Shown piece after piece: positions 14,201-24,715 of a stretch of 64,000 nt of DNA (position 1 is the first letter of the stretch; each line of letters starts with the position of its first letter). The notes beneath the pieces were generated by a model. That model saw only the letters and a list, made by a program, of their open reading frames with translations, was not told where the DNA came from and searched no databases. The translations under genes and the position numbers were made by a program. Source of the stretch: Archegozetes longisetosus (taxonomy: Eukaryota > Arthropoda > Arachnida > Sarcoptiformes > Trhypochthoniidae); assembly GCA_018873245.2 (NCBI GenBank), contig JAEMBT020000005.1, positions 2,244,001 to 2,308,000 on the forward strand. Reading direction: 5' to 3'.

Positions 14201-17200
14201 GCCTACGACCACTATATCCTAAATAACATGAAAGACAAGTTTATATAGTTATCAAACTATTTACAAATTAGATAACAAAATGGAAAATAGTTTCGTGACA
14301 GTCTAAATAAGATGAAGCCATGCGAACACTTACTTAATAAGATGACGCTCACGAACACTCTTAAATTTCAATCAAATTTCTGTCATTAAGGTTAAAGATA
14401 ATACAAATACAACAGCTGACTATTGATTTTGAAAAATTTCTGTCGAGTTTTTAAACTTTGAGTCAAAGTTTTGAATTGATTGGAATAGAATTATACTGAA
14501 GATAGAAAAATAGCTGATAAAACCAATTTATTTAAATAGGAATTAACAAAGTCTAGCAAATAATGACGCACTACAGAGATTATAATTGAATTAAAGCATT
14601 AAAATCACAGTTTGATAAAACAAGCAATACGTGATTTTGAAAGCTCTTTGCATTAAAAAGACGTCAGATTGAGAAACTCTTAATATGGTAAAACAGATAG
14701 ACTTATCGATATTTCATCTTTTCTAATGGTTATGTCAAAGATCTGTTTTGAAAAAATGAGTAAACAAACATTTTGCTGAAAATTCTTGAATAGTTGTCAG
14801 AGTTATAAGACATAGCTCTCATAACTAAACTTTCTGAGCAAATAATCTTAAATTATGGAAAATAATAAATATTCTTTTGGCTTATTTTCAAACTAATAAT
14901 TTTGGTTTTGAAGCGTTTAAGTTGTCATAAAATTTTATTACACGAAAAATTGCAAACATAATAAAAAATGATCTCAAACTAAACAATGAGATCACAAAAG
15001 CGTTCAGTGATTAACTAAGAATTTGACGATTTATCATAATTTGTGTTTGGTTGTCTTAATAAAATTGAATTAGATTTTCAATTAAGATTTAATGAAAGCA
15101 AAACAGGATGTCTAAAAGTCAAGGACGAGATGTGATGATACTTAATATCGATCTGTCGGTAACTTCCATCCTATTTGCATCATTTAGAATAAGGCGAGAA
15201 TTAGACATTTAAAATGACTCAAATTTGAATAGTTAGACTTAAATTGAAGCTAAATTAGATGTCATTTTGAAACCATACTGGATTGTTTAAAATTGAAATG
15301 CTTTTGAACTATTTAAAAGCCACTCGCACTGCAATACACATATACAATAGTTAAACATTGCAACTAATTTAAATATTGAAAAAGCTTTGAAAAAAACAAA
15401 GCCCTAATAATTAACATTAAGTCGCATTTGTTCGCAAATGAATAGTTTTGAATTGTATAGTTTGAACAATTAGTGCTACGTAAATGAATGACTTGTATAG
15501 AGATCTATCATAGTTATTGCTGTCACTATTTCAATAGTAATGAGAAGTGATATGAGTATTTTGAAAGGCATCTAATTAGAAATGGATAATATCTAAGAGA
15601 TAATGTGCTCAGTCAATGGGGGCAAAACTATGAGAAAAAAGTCATACAAATTATAATTTTGTAGAAACATCAAATATTTTCGGAAAACGAGGTTAAGAGG
15701 ATTAGATGTTTGAATGAGACGATAGACTTATCAAAGCATATGTGATCTAATTTGGTTGACATCATTATAAATAGTGATCCAAAATCTATTTAAAGGGAAC
15801 ACTATAAAGACATAACATTAAATCATCTCTTAACCTGATAGAAACTTGACTAAATCATGAAGATAGAATCAATTAATTTAGATAAAAACATTGAGAAATC
15901 ATGTGAAAAGATAGTCAATCTAACCTAACCTAATCTAAAATGATTGACAATTAAGGTGGATTAAAACAAATTAGAGGTGTTTATCAATGCAGATATAGTT
16001 AAATTGATTAATGATATAAACAATAGTTTGATTGTTTATTAATAATTTCATGTTATTTAATATTTAACAATTTAGGAGAAGCTAAAAATAGCATAAGATT
16101 GTAGTCTAAACATTCATACCTTAATGAGATGTTTGTTAACCCACTTCGTAAAAGTCTTCTTTTGTATGGCATCCCTTTCATCTATAAATAAGTCAAAACA
16201 AATCATGTAATTTTACTTCAACAAACAATCAACTTCAACATGTTTAGTATTTTTTGTTTAGCTAATTTATAATTCAATCCATTTGATTGTGAGTTGCAAA
16301 GTATTGGCAAGTATTGAAAAATGTTGAAAGGTATTCAAAAGTATTAGAAAAGTATTCAAAAGTATTACAAAAGTATTACAAAAAATATAATCAGAAAGGA
16401 ATGCATTATATTCTAAATATATCGCTAGTAATTAAACCGTACTTAATGTAATCAAAAAATTTTCATATAGTATTGGCGATAATGAAAATTAAAGTAACAT
16501 TTGATGAGAATAGTTTATATTTGATTGCATGACAACCTTATCACTGCTAAGCCATACTTAAATGGCATTTTCTACACTCATCTTTAATTCCGCTTTTCAT
16601 TCACATTTTCAGTCAATTCAAGTAGTTATTAGTTGATCGACTGACTAAAAAGGACTCTTTCTCTATATCTAATACTGTTAGACTATTTCGTATAATCACA
16701 TTGAGTTACAGGTGCGTTGGCCTCAACTCAAGAGTAAGTAATACATAAAAATAAGTAACAGAAAAGAAAATATTGGGATTTAGGAGGAAAAACAGAGTTT
16801 GTAGAGAAGCATAATGACAACAAATCAATCTAATATAGTTATAAGAGTTAGATTATACAAACCTTTAAACTTATTAAGGCTAGATTCGTACTGTTGTAAA
16901 CTTGGATCAATAATATCGTCGTATTCTATCATATCATCCATTGTTCAAGTTTTTATGCATAAAAAACTGAACAACGAATTAAACCAATATTTCCAACAGA
17001 ACAGACAATACACAAAACAATTGTTGAGATTAAAAATAGAGACAAACTTTTAGTGAACGTTTGGCAAAATCAACTTTGAATATATCAGCAAAATGATAAA
17101 ACACTTGTATTATTGACAGGAACAATAAACTTTTGGTATAATTCTATCAGCGATCGAATGAGTATTTTAATAATTTTGACAAATAATTTTGATAAATAAT

Positions 17201-20200
17201 TTTCATTTATATTACTGTCAACTGATATTCAGTTACACTTGACTGAAAGACACAATTGGCAAAAGAGATGGTTAAAAGAAGTAGAAAAGTTATGTAATGA
17301 CCCTCGCAGGACCCCAACAGCTGTACTGTAAAAGTAGCAGAACGTTCACTCTTTTCGATTGAGAATCAAGTTAAGAGTCCAGTTAAGGCAACTCCTATCA
17401 AAATATCGCGCTTAATAAATAATTATTTCACTTTAAATTCTTTCTAAACCTAACCACTAAATCTGAAACTTATTAAAAAAGGTATTCACTATAAACTAAT
17501 AGTAAACTCAAGTGATAAGTGGGCGAAACGGTCGGCATTTACCAAATGGAAGAACCAATCAATTTCGTATTTGTGAACAACAGAGAGTCGAGTTAAGGCA
17601 TAAACATTAAGACGATTAGGATAGTATGATATCAGTAGTTGCTCTGAATGAGATTGAAGTTGAGGTTTGTTTCGACGTCAAAATACCATTTTTGGCAGTT
17701 ATGGCATTGAGGCCTACAATTCCTACACCAATGCCTTATTAAAAAGTCGGCATATAAGTCGGTAAAGTAGGCACAAAACAAGTTGTGTTAAGGCATCGCA
17801 ACAGATGTGATTGCATTGAATGCTATACTAAAAACTTTTTATATACACATATCATTCCAACACCTGATGGCGATATAACTGTTCAAAATGACCATAAATC
17901 CAATACTTTTCAGTTAGTTTGATCACTTAACACACTTTTTCACAATCATTACAGATATATAAATAAATCGGTTGCTAAGGATCAATTATAAGTATATTTT
18001 AGACATGCCGACGATAACAGATTTCTATAAACTATAGTTTTAGTTGAGTCTCATATCATATGTGTTTCCTATTGTCATGCATTGTATGAATGGCACACCT
18101 TTACTATAGACGCCATTAGTTTTCGAAATGATAGCAACAGTTTTACAATTGAAGCAAAACAGGCCCCTCAACATGAATGACCCCTAAGGTATTAAACTAG
18201 TATTGTGGGAGTTTTGAACAAAACTTGATTTCTAACTCTTAAGTCAATCCATGCTAGGAAACATATATTGTCTAAATAACTAAACATATCCTTTTAATGC
18301 TAAACTTTTTCCTCTTAATCCTTTTAGTAAACCATTGCGTTAACTTCTATTGAGATAATTTCCTCAAACATATGTCGGTTTATTATAAATTTATGATAAA
18401 TAGAGCACTAATTTGTCAAATTGTTAGTAGTTTAAGTAATTGCATTTTCGGTAATCATTAAGCAGATAATGTAATCTAACTTTGTTGTTATACGCTATAC
18501 TCGCCACAATAAACTTTACTACTATTATAAAACTGTTAACGTGAAAATTTGATTACTTTGAAAACACATGCTATGATGCATTAATAATTAGAAAGAATTT
18601 GCTTATGTAAGTATTTCTTTCTGATTAACAGAGGAAGTGATTCACAGTTTCACTAACTCCACTGATGCTATTTTATTGAGATTTAAATGTAAATTTAACC
18701 TGTTTATAATTCGCCTCTCATACTCGTGTTGACTAAACTAGTTTTTATCAACTTTTTCATGACCGTAACTCCATCTAAATCTCGATTTATAAATGCAATC
18801 AAATTGTTTACTTTAATTTTTCAAATAGTTTAAGTCATAGTCATTTAATACTAAAAATTCGTGACATTATTGACTCATTGGAAGAAGGATGCGCTTATCA
18901 CAAATTAAGAAAAACAACTGCATTGTCTTCCTATCACAAAAGAAGATAAACGCAAATTTATTGCCATAAGATATGACACATGACCAGAGTTGGGAAGACT
19001 CGGTCACTACAAGGGTTTTAGGGCGGAACACAATTGTCAAGGAAACCAGATCTAGGAATGAAAAGTTGTGATGGACTGAGTTAGCAAATTAACATATAAC
19101 ATAGACTGTTTCCGGTAAAACGCCTCATATCACACTAGAGCGAATATTGATTACGTTCGAGCACTTCAAAATTGTTTACAAACACTAAGTTGACAAGGTC
19201 TCAAGGACTCAACCTATACAAACCATATAGTGTTTATTGTATCACAATATGCACTAAATATTTTCATCAATTCATTCGTCAAAAACACATTATCAGAAGA
19301 ATATTCACATTTGAAGCATATTCTGTAAACTAGAAAATTCTTATTTTTAGCATATTTAGGAACAGATTTGCAATCAGTTTAGAAGACCGAAAAATCCTAC
19401 ATAGGCTCAAAAGCATATTTGTTTGATGATTGATCAAGTGTTTACTGGTTGAAAACGCCAATAAGTTAATCGTACTTATGTCAAAATGTCCGAAAAGTTT
19501 GATAGGAGAGATTTGGCTGAAAAATAGTTACCAAATAAGCAATATTGAATAGAGGTAAAGGAGTGGAATCAAATTGATTTGGCACCTATAATCATGCGAA
19601 TTAAGAACGATTCGAGAAGAAAATTGGTTAAATCTGGAGAACGCCCTTCCTCTTAATTGCGGAACACCTATTAACTAAACACTGGTATGTCCAAAGCAAA
19701 GTTTATATAAATAGATTCAACGTTAAGATGTTTAGATCCGTTGAAACAAAAGGCAAGCCTTTACTAAATCTACTCTATAGTTGAAGTTCTATATAGAAAA
19801 TAAGATAAATGAATACCTTCTCCGTTTGGTAATGATCTGCGGCTATTTAATGGTTTGCGATCAGTATCACTATTTCCTGATTGAAGAGCGACATCAGATT
19901 GAGTCCTATCCCTGTTATCAGGGGTGACTCGATTAAGAAACTTCCACATGAGACGACACAATATAATTATACTAATGCCAACAATAATAGGGTCTCTAAC
20001 ACTTGTCTTGTTATTTCTCTCCATTTACTTAGACTTATCTTTTCAGATGATATTTGCAATCAAATGATACTCAACAGATTTTAATAGGAAACCTTTATTA
20101 CACATTTTATGTGAGCGCTTTCATTGTGAGTTGAATTATAAATCGCATTTGAGGAAAAGGTCTTCATGATTGTGATATCAGTAAGAAAGAAATGTGCGAT

Positions 20201-23200
20201 CGTGTGTTTGCATAATCTTATATCGCTTTATGTGCGTTACTGTAATAGCGCGATATATTCAAGGGTATTGTGATTTCGCTATAAGATATTCAATTCTCAT
20301 AACAAAACATCTGAATAATTTTTAAAATATTTAACACGATCATTTTTTATCTACTCAGATCAAATTGGTCAATATTTGTTTTATAAAATAATTAAACCGA
20401 TTATCTAGTTTTCATTGTATGAATAGATGATGTAATTGAAAACAATTGTCACGATATGGTCAAACTTATTTGCAATTTATTCAAATTCTCCAAGTCATAA
20501 ATCAAATTTCAATTTTAAGAAATTTAACGCCTAAGCAGTAGATTTGTTAATAAGACTTTATATTCAAATTATCGCCTCTAACATTAGAGATAAGTTTGGT
20601 TACTACGAGACCGATACTCTTATTTAAATGAAACTCAATCAAATTAAACATTCCTTTGTGTCACTCAATTGTTCATTTATATTCATTACAAATGGAAGAG
20701 AACATCAGACCAGAAAAAATTCCACTAAATCAATACAAATATAGCTGTACTTCAGTGAAAAATGAATGCAAATTGATGGACCGGAATTTGAAGCAGAAAT
20801 CTATTATGATTTTCAATTGAAACGAGCCTGACTGGCAAAATGTTGAATATTTAAACGGCTTTAGAAAATATGCACGATTATTGAAACTACTGTATAAAAA
20901 GATTTATAGAGATGTACTTTCCTATTATGTAATAGAATTGATGCAAAACCAGTTAGGATTTTCTATTTTTTTTTTAAATGAACAACTACATCTTAGTTAA
21001 TGTCAGTCTGTTTTTCATAGCAAGACGTCATACATTCTAACCATCAAATTAGCCACTGATAACAGACATTTCAAATTTATGGACTTGAAATTTTGCTCCA
21101 CATTTATCTTTATTAATAATAATCAAATTTATCTCATTTCTTGAGTGCAATCGACTCTCTATGCAACAAACATTTGCCGTATAGTCTTATTAAAAGTAAT
21201 TTTCAAATTTATTGAAATAACGAAAATTTGGAAGACTTGAAGCCGGAGACAACAAAGCGCTTGAAATAATGATATGAGACTTCTCAATTGATATGAGAAT
21301 TCGTGATATTTTGGTGAGAAAATAGTTGATGTTTGAAAGAAGAAAAAGAAATGTCTTATCTCAAAAAAAAGTTTACAATGCACTTGTACTAAAAAAGTAA
21401 TAAACGTATAAATGAGGCCAAACTATGTATCAAAATATAAGGCATAAAGCAGTACTGAATAATTTCGGACAATCTTAGCTCCTTTGCCGGCATCTTATCA
21501 CAAGGTTGAGCAGGTGATAAACTAAAGAATTCACTTCATTGGCACTAGAAAAAATTAGGGGAATTTCAATAAAAAATACTTCAAAAACGTGTCAAAGAAA
21601 ACAAATGGTTTGATAAGCGATTCTTAATTTTATGGTATTGTTTTAACCAAAATGATTGAAACAAATAATTGAAAAAGAGGTATAGTTTCTTAAACTCAAT
21701 TTAATGGATCTTCATATTGACAAAAGAACAGATTATAAGCTAATAGTTTTGGTGAATAGAGAGTACTTGAAGAGTGTAAACAGATATGAAGAGAGAGAAT
21801 AGTTGAGAAGCTGCTCGTACGACTTCAATGTCAGAAATACTGGAGAATATATTAGAGAATAATTAAGAAAAGCAGGTGCAAGCACTCAACTATTAACTTA
21901 TTTGATGAGAAGATAAATTGCAAATATCAACCACATTATAAAACAGTTGAATTCGTGTCTAATTATTTGTAGCCCATTCCAACTTGCAAATCAAACTAAT
22001 AGAGATATTGATCAAACTTTAGACTTGAGGCGAGACCTTGTCGAGAAGTTTGGCAACACTTTAGTTAGAATAGAATTCTGACTAACAATCTTATAGCTAA
22101 TAACCACAACCTTACAGCTAATAATCTTATAATCTTTGAGCTAATAAAAAAACAAAAGCAAAGCGAAATATTATTTGATTTGTAAATTAGCATTATTTGA
22201 GTTTAGCATGAATTAATAGAAAACTATTTATAAGTCTAAAATTAAGTGACTTAGCATTTGCTAAACATTTAAGAATCTAAAATTATACACTTGTTTCATA
22301 ACTGAGTGTTTTCATGAAATAGCAGTTAAGGCAAAGTGTGAGTACTTCTCGAACTATCACTCCATACATTGACAGCAAAAAACAAGTGAAGAGAGCAATA
22401 ACTTGCACTTCTTGCTCTAATACAGTGGTCGTCAGACGAAAGGCAGGTATTCTCAGTGAGACAAAGGCTACTTTTGATCTGGTCGGGTGATCGCGACTTG
22501 AATCGAGAGCTCAGTTCTCATTAGTTTAGCTAAATTCAAAAGCCATGACGATACTGAGAAAAAAGCAACTCTTTCAGCAATAAGTTCTGCAACATATCTA
22601 CCATTCTTTAGATCATGAATCGTCAATTGAGTAAATCACGTCTGAATAGAAAGAGGCGCAGATCTAGTGCTCTATTTGGCTTTGCCAGCCTTATAACAAT
22701 TCACAGCAAACATTCCGCTGTGCCATTGACTTGACATGTGGTACAAATCTTCTTTAGCGCAATCATGATAAGCCTGTCATAAGTTCTGAAACGCTGCAAT
22801 CATAATATAAAATTCACATGATATATCTGCAATTTTTACGCTCTTTTGTGCTCAATGCAATGCCGAAGTTTCCTTAAATCGTTCATAATAAAGCTTTTTA
22901 TAACTACACCCAAAATGCTCCATTGTCAATTTGAATGACGTCAATTATTTCTGATAGTCAGTCTCAATATTCAATTCAATTTATACACCTTTAAAATATT
23001 CATTTATTTTTCATTCTGATAGTCAACTTCAATATTCAATTCAATTTATATCGCCTTGAAATATTGGTTTGTTTCTAATAATCAGTCTCAATATTGAATT
23101 CACTTTATATCTCCTGAAAATATTAATTTGTTTCTAATGATATTCACTAATATGTCATCTCTATTTTGCTTGAAAAGATTAAGAAACATATGGAAAATAA

Positions 23201-24524
23201 TCCCAAAATTCTTGTACTAATTTTTCATCAGAGATAAGACGAATACACGTCTATATTGTAGAAATAAACAACTCATGACCGCACACTGTGTTTGTACTCT
23301 TTATTATTCAAACACAGCTACTGAATAAGAGCTTTAAAGAAAAAAAATTGAAAAAAATTGATGGCACTATTCTCAACATAAAAGATACATCTTCATGGGG
23401 TGTAGTCGTAAAAGCACGCCTTAAAAATTCAAATGCAATCCATTTGATGAGGTATTCAAATTAGTGCCCACATATTGTGTAAGAAAGGAAACCGAATGAC
23501 CACTGTTTTGCTTTAGAAACTTTTCAAAGCGGTTCATATTTGGTCAGATAAGAGTTAATTGAACAGAAGTTATTGAGTAAAATGGGAATCGGAAATGTAT
23601 GCAAAAGTATGGACTGAGTATATGAATCGGAAGAATGATTATTAAAACTAAACGGATGAAGGAATGAAGTTTGAATTATTCAATTCAATAATCGTGCATA
23701 TGAAACATAGTCGAACTATTTTCCAATCCATTCACGTTTTTATGATTTTCGAAAAATAAAACCATACTATCAAACAAACAATCTAATTTTCATTCATTGC
23801 TATATTCATTTCAATACCTTTCAAACATTTTTCAAACTTCAATTCGTGCTGTCACCAGTTTTACCGAATTTTGATCGATAAGTTTCAGACCAAGTTTAAC
23901 AAACTTTTATTACTGCAATCAATATTTATAGTTTTAGCCACTAAAACGCGATTGAATTACTAAAGCTCAGTTGAGAGGCTCATAATTATTGTCAACCACT
24001 ATATGACCTCATGAGATAAGTTAAAAAGTATGCGAAAAATGCTTATATTAAGTAAGTTCAGAATTGAAGAGAAGCAGTTGTTGTAAAAGCATGAAAAATG
24101 TTTAGGTTGATGCGGGAAGGGATTTGGCAGAAAGTTGGCAGTTGTCATTTTGGTGCACTTACCGGCTATAAATAATACAATCCTATCCGCAGCATCTAAT
24201 TGAAGAATAGATAATGGCTGCTGTTTCAACCACTCTTGAATTTCAGGAAACTCCGGCAAGTGCTGATCCATAGGATAGTTGCCTAAGTGGTGATACCATA
24301 CGCTGAACGCAGTTCTGGACAGTCTCGGGAGGACTGGAGTTTCATGAATTCTGTTTTTAGGGTCCAATTTGGTGAATGGGTAGTAAAGACACTCTTTGGT
24401 ATTATTATTTGTGAGATCATCAAGACTAGAATAAGAAATTAGATTTCTTAAACCATTCAAATACACTTTGTGTTGAGCTGATCCAGAAACAGAGGCGAGA
24501 CTTGAGTTTGTTGTCTGACTCTCA
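1..24524 (-). CDS. shot: Spectraplakin (short stop / MACF1 / dystonin family), 5' part of the gene
   Basis: Spectraplakins are giant cytolinkers joining actin (N-terminal CH1-CH2) to microtubules (C-terminal EF-hand/GAS2). I rebuilt the visible exons on the minus strand from reading frame and splice phase: 24163..24524, 19817..20024 and 6247..6528 are alternative N-terminal exons; 16120..16181, 8895..8984, 8720..8797 and 8526..8618 encode CH1; 3129..3289 and the start of 114..3065 encode CH2; the rest of 114..3065 is the plakin domain with its SH3; 1..47 continues the rod. Junction phases all agree, and the CH2 sequence (motif LLDPEDVD) is diagnostic for plakins. The spectrin rod, EF hands and GAS2 domain lie beyond the window start. 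The exon upstream of 24524 was not found. Introns in the 5' part are long (to 7 kb), unlike the 54-80 nt introns elsewhere, as expected for a multi-promoter gene. Confidence 0.93.
114..3065 (-). CDS. shot: Spectraplakin exon: end of CH2, plakin domain and SH3
   Basis: A single 2,952-nt exon. It begins within CH2 ([10 protein letters not shown], then [16 protein letters not shown]) and continues through a long helical spectrin-repeat region. An SH3 insert lies roughly at plus positions 1090-1280 (motifs [35 protein letters not shown]), which is the hallmark arrangement of the plakin domain in MACF1/dystonin/Shot. The acceptor is at 3067-3066 after an AT-rich tract. The donor is AG|GTAAAG at 114/113: reading on through it would stop at once with TAA at 112-110, and splicing to 47 keeps the frame open. 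Intron 48..113 is 66 nt and intron 3066..3128 is 63 nt. A continuous exon of this size without stops argues for strong purifying selection. Confidence 0.93.
3129..3289 (-). CDS. shot: Spectraplakin CH2 exon
   Basis: A 161-nt exon encoding the first half of the second calponin-homology domain ([20 protein letters not shown], then [20 protein letters not shown]). Acceptor AG is at 3291-3290 and donor CAACAG|GTAATC at 3129/3128. It starts in phase 0, which fits both the last CH1 exon (8526..8618, ending HFQ) and the alternative first exon 6247..6528. It ends with two bases of an Arg codon completed by the next exon. CH2 therefore sits on the exon where CH1-containing and CH1-less transcripts converge. 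Confidence 0.93.
3290..6246 (-). other. Spectraplakin intron (2,957 nt)
   Basis: Separates exon 6247..6528 from the CH2 exon. AT-rich, with frequent stops in all frames and no coding segment I can support. Short open frames at 5645-5830 and 5766-6002 have no recognisable domain and AT-driven composition. Confidence 0.7.
6247..6528 (-). CDS. shot: Spectraplakin alternative first coding exon, CH2-only isoform
   Basis: The ATG at 6528-6526 has an in-frame TGA immediately upstream (6543-6541), so it should be a true start. The 94 codons encode a Ser/Thr/Arg-rich leader ([11 protein letters not shown] ... [17 protein letters not shown]). The donor ACG|GTAAGT at 6247/6246 is strong and phase 0, matching the phase-0 start of the CH2 exon at 3289. 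A transcript starting here would contain CH2 but not CH1. Drosophila Shot has a known isoform class (type C) with only CH2 and weak actin binding. The GC content is visibly above the surrounding intron. The promoter would lie in 6540-6900. The exact transcription start is not visible. Confidence 0.75.
6529..8525 (-). other. Spectraplakin intron / alternative promoter region
   Basis: Contains the presumed promoter and 5' UTR of the CH2-only isoform (6530-6950) and intron sequence. An 83-codon frame at 7893-8144 has no recognisable domain and no matching splice phase, so I do not call it. Confidence 0.5.
8526..8618 (-). CDS. shot: Spectraplakin CH1 exon (C-terminal part)
   Basis: A 93-nt, phase 0-0 exon (31 codons) encoding the conserved end of CH1: [20 protein letters not shown] followed by [11 protein letters not shown]. 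Acceptor CTTTTAAG at 8619; donor TTTCAG|GTAAGA at 8526/8525. The sequence is nearly the plakin consensus in this segment. Confidence 0.95.
8720..8797 (-). CDS. shot: Spectraplakin CH1 exon (middle part)
   Basis: A 78-nt exon (26 codons, phase 0-0) encoding [20 protein letters not shown] followed by FLKHRK, the canonical centre of plakin CH1. Acceptor AACTCTAG at 8798; donor AAAG|GTACAC at 8720/8719. Confidence 0.95.
8895..8984 (-). CDS. shot: Spectraplakin CH1 exon (LRDG segment)
   Basis: A 90-nt exon (30 codons, phase 0-0) encoding [20 protein letters not shown] and [10 protein letters not shown]. The [15 protein letters not shown] signature is invariant in CH1 of plakins. Acceptor TTTAATAG at 8985; donor ATATTG|GTATGT at 8895/8894. 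Confidence 0.95.
9500..9547 (-). CDS. Candidate cysteine-rich cassette exon inside CH1
   Basis: Between CH1 exons 16120..16181 and 8895..8984 there is a 48-nt stretch bounded by a plausible acceptor (AATTAAACAG at 9548) and a strong donor (GAA|GTAAGT at 9500/9499). It is open in phase 0-0, exactly the phase of the flanking junction, and encodes [16 protein letters not shown], with five Cys and one His in 16 residues. Mammalian plectin has a small optional exon (2-alpha) inserted at the same point of CH1. The canonical protein reads HLIK directly into VTKG, so this would be optional. There is no transcript evidence, and a chance coincidence of splice-like sites is possible. Confidence 0.35.
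11234..11270. repeat. (TG)n microsatellite
   Basis: About 18 uninterrupted TG dinucleotides in the spectraplakin intron. Confidence 0.98.
12610..12727. repeat. 24-bp tandem repeat, about 5 diverged copies
   Basis: Successive copies share an ATGTATAA core with spacing of about 24 bp (ATATGTATAAGATT, ATATGTATAAGACT, ACATGTATAAAATC, ACATGTATAAATTG). This is a decayed minisatellite. Confidence 0.85.
16120..16181 (-). CDS. shot: Spectraplakin first CH1 exon
   Basis: A 62-nt exon that starts in phase 1 (AT, needing a G from the previous exon) and encodes [20 protein letters not shown], the universal start of the plakin actin-binding domain. Acceptor ATTTATAG at 16182; donor ATTAAG|GTATGA at 16120/16119. 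Both alternative exons upstream (24163..24524 and 19817..20024) end with a single G, recreating the Asp codon of DERD, so both can splice here. Confidence 0.93.
16182..19816 (-). other. Spectraplakin intron
   Basis: 3.6 kb, AT-rich, with no exon I can support. A short tandem repeat begins at 16297. Confidence 0.6.
16297..16385. repeat. AAGTATT-type tandem repeat
   Basis: Seven to eight diverged copies of a roughly 12-bp unit with an AAGTATT/GGTATT core, about 115 bp upstream of the CH1 exon acceptor. Confidence 0.8.
19817..20024 (-). CDS. shot: Spectraplakin alternative first exon with N-terminal membrane anchor
   Basis: The ATG at 20024 has an in-frame TAA directly before it, so it is a start exon. 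It encodes 69 residues: a short polar N-terminus ([11 protein letters not shown]), one hydrophobic segment ([19 protein letters not shown], about residues 12-30), then a polar Ser/Arg/Asp linker ending SLPNGE. The donor GAAG|GTATTC at 19817/19816 leaves one G and joins in frame to exon 16120..16181 as GE-DERD. The topology suggests a signal anchor with the actin-binding domain in the cytosol. Mammalian dystonin-2 also has an N-terminal transmembrane segment ahead of CH1, placing it on perinuclear membranes. Splice phase and domain context are visible; expression is inferred. Confidence 0.75.
20025..24162 (-). other. Spectraplakin intron / upstream region of the membrane-anchor isoform
   Basis: 4.1 kb, AT-rich, with no coding segment I can support. 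Its 3' side (20025-20300) would carry the promoter of the anchor isoform. A 65-bp tandem repeat lies at 22950-23141. Confidence 0.6.
22950..23141. repeat. About 65-bp tandem repeat, three diverged copies
   Basis: Three successive units each contain an ATAGTCAGTCTCAATATTCA-like stretch followed by TTCAATTTATA and AAATATTNATTTGTTT (units begin near 22952, 23018 and 23080). Confidence 0.85.
24163..24524 (-). CDS. shot: Spectraplakin conventional N-terminal exon
   Basis: A 362-nt exon with acceptor TTGGTTTCAG at 24525 and donor GCCG|GTAAGT at 24163/24162. It encodes about 120 residues ending [12 protein letters not shown], and with exon 16120..16181 reads IADERD. This matches the conserved lead-in to the actin-binding domain of human MACF1/dystonin (an AERAVxRxADERD-type segment). 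The preceding region ([34 protein letters not shown]) is compositionally well conserved-looking but I do not recognise it as a named domain. The exon starts in phase 2, so at least one upstream exon with the initiator Met is missing. Confidence 0.82.
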
Positions 24525-24651
24525 CTGAAACCAAATTTAGAACTTGAGGTGTATTTAAGAGTTTAAAAAAGCATAAATATCACTCGCCGTTATTACTCAA
24601 AAGAATATTTACATCACAGATATGCGCACATTCACTGCAATCCAATGCAAC

Positions 24652-24715
24652 GTAGTCTTAAGTCTTTAGTCAAAAGTCAAAAGTCTTTTAAGTCTTTTAA
24701 GTCTTTTCACTTAGA
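24652..24715. repeat. AGTCTTTTA-type tandem repeat
   Basis: Six to seven copies of an 8-10 bp unit (AAGTCTTTT / AAGTCAAA). Confidence 0.85.

Larger units (their letters stand above)
9548..16119 (-). other. Spectraplakin long intron
   Basis: 6.6 kb of AT-rich sequence with simple repeats (a TG microsatellite at 11234 and a 24-bp tandem repeat at 12610). I find no exon supported by domain similarity. Open frames of 60-72 codons here have no recognisable content. Confidence 0.6.
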
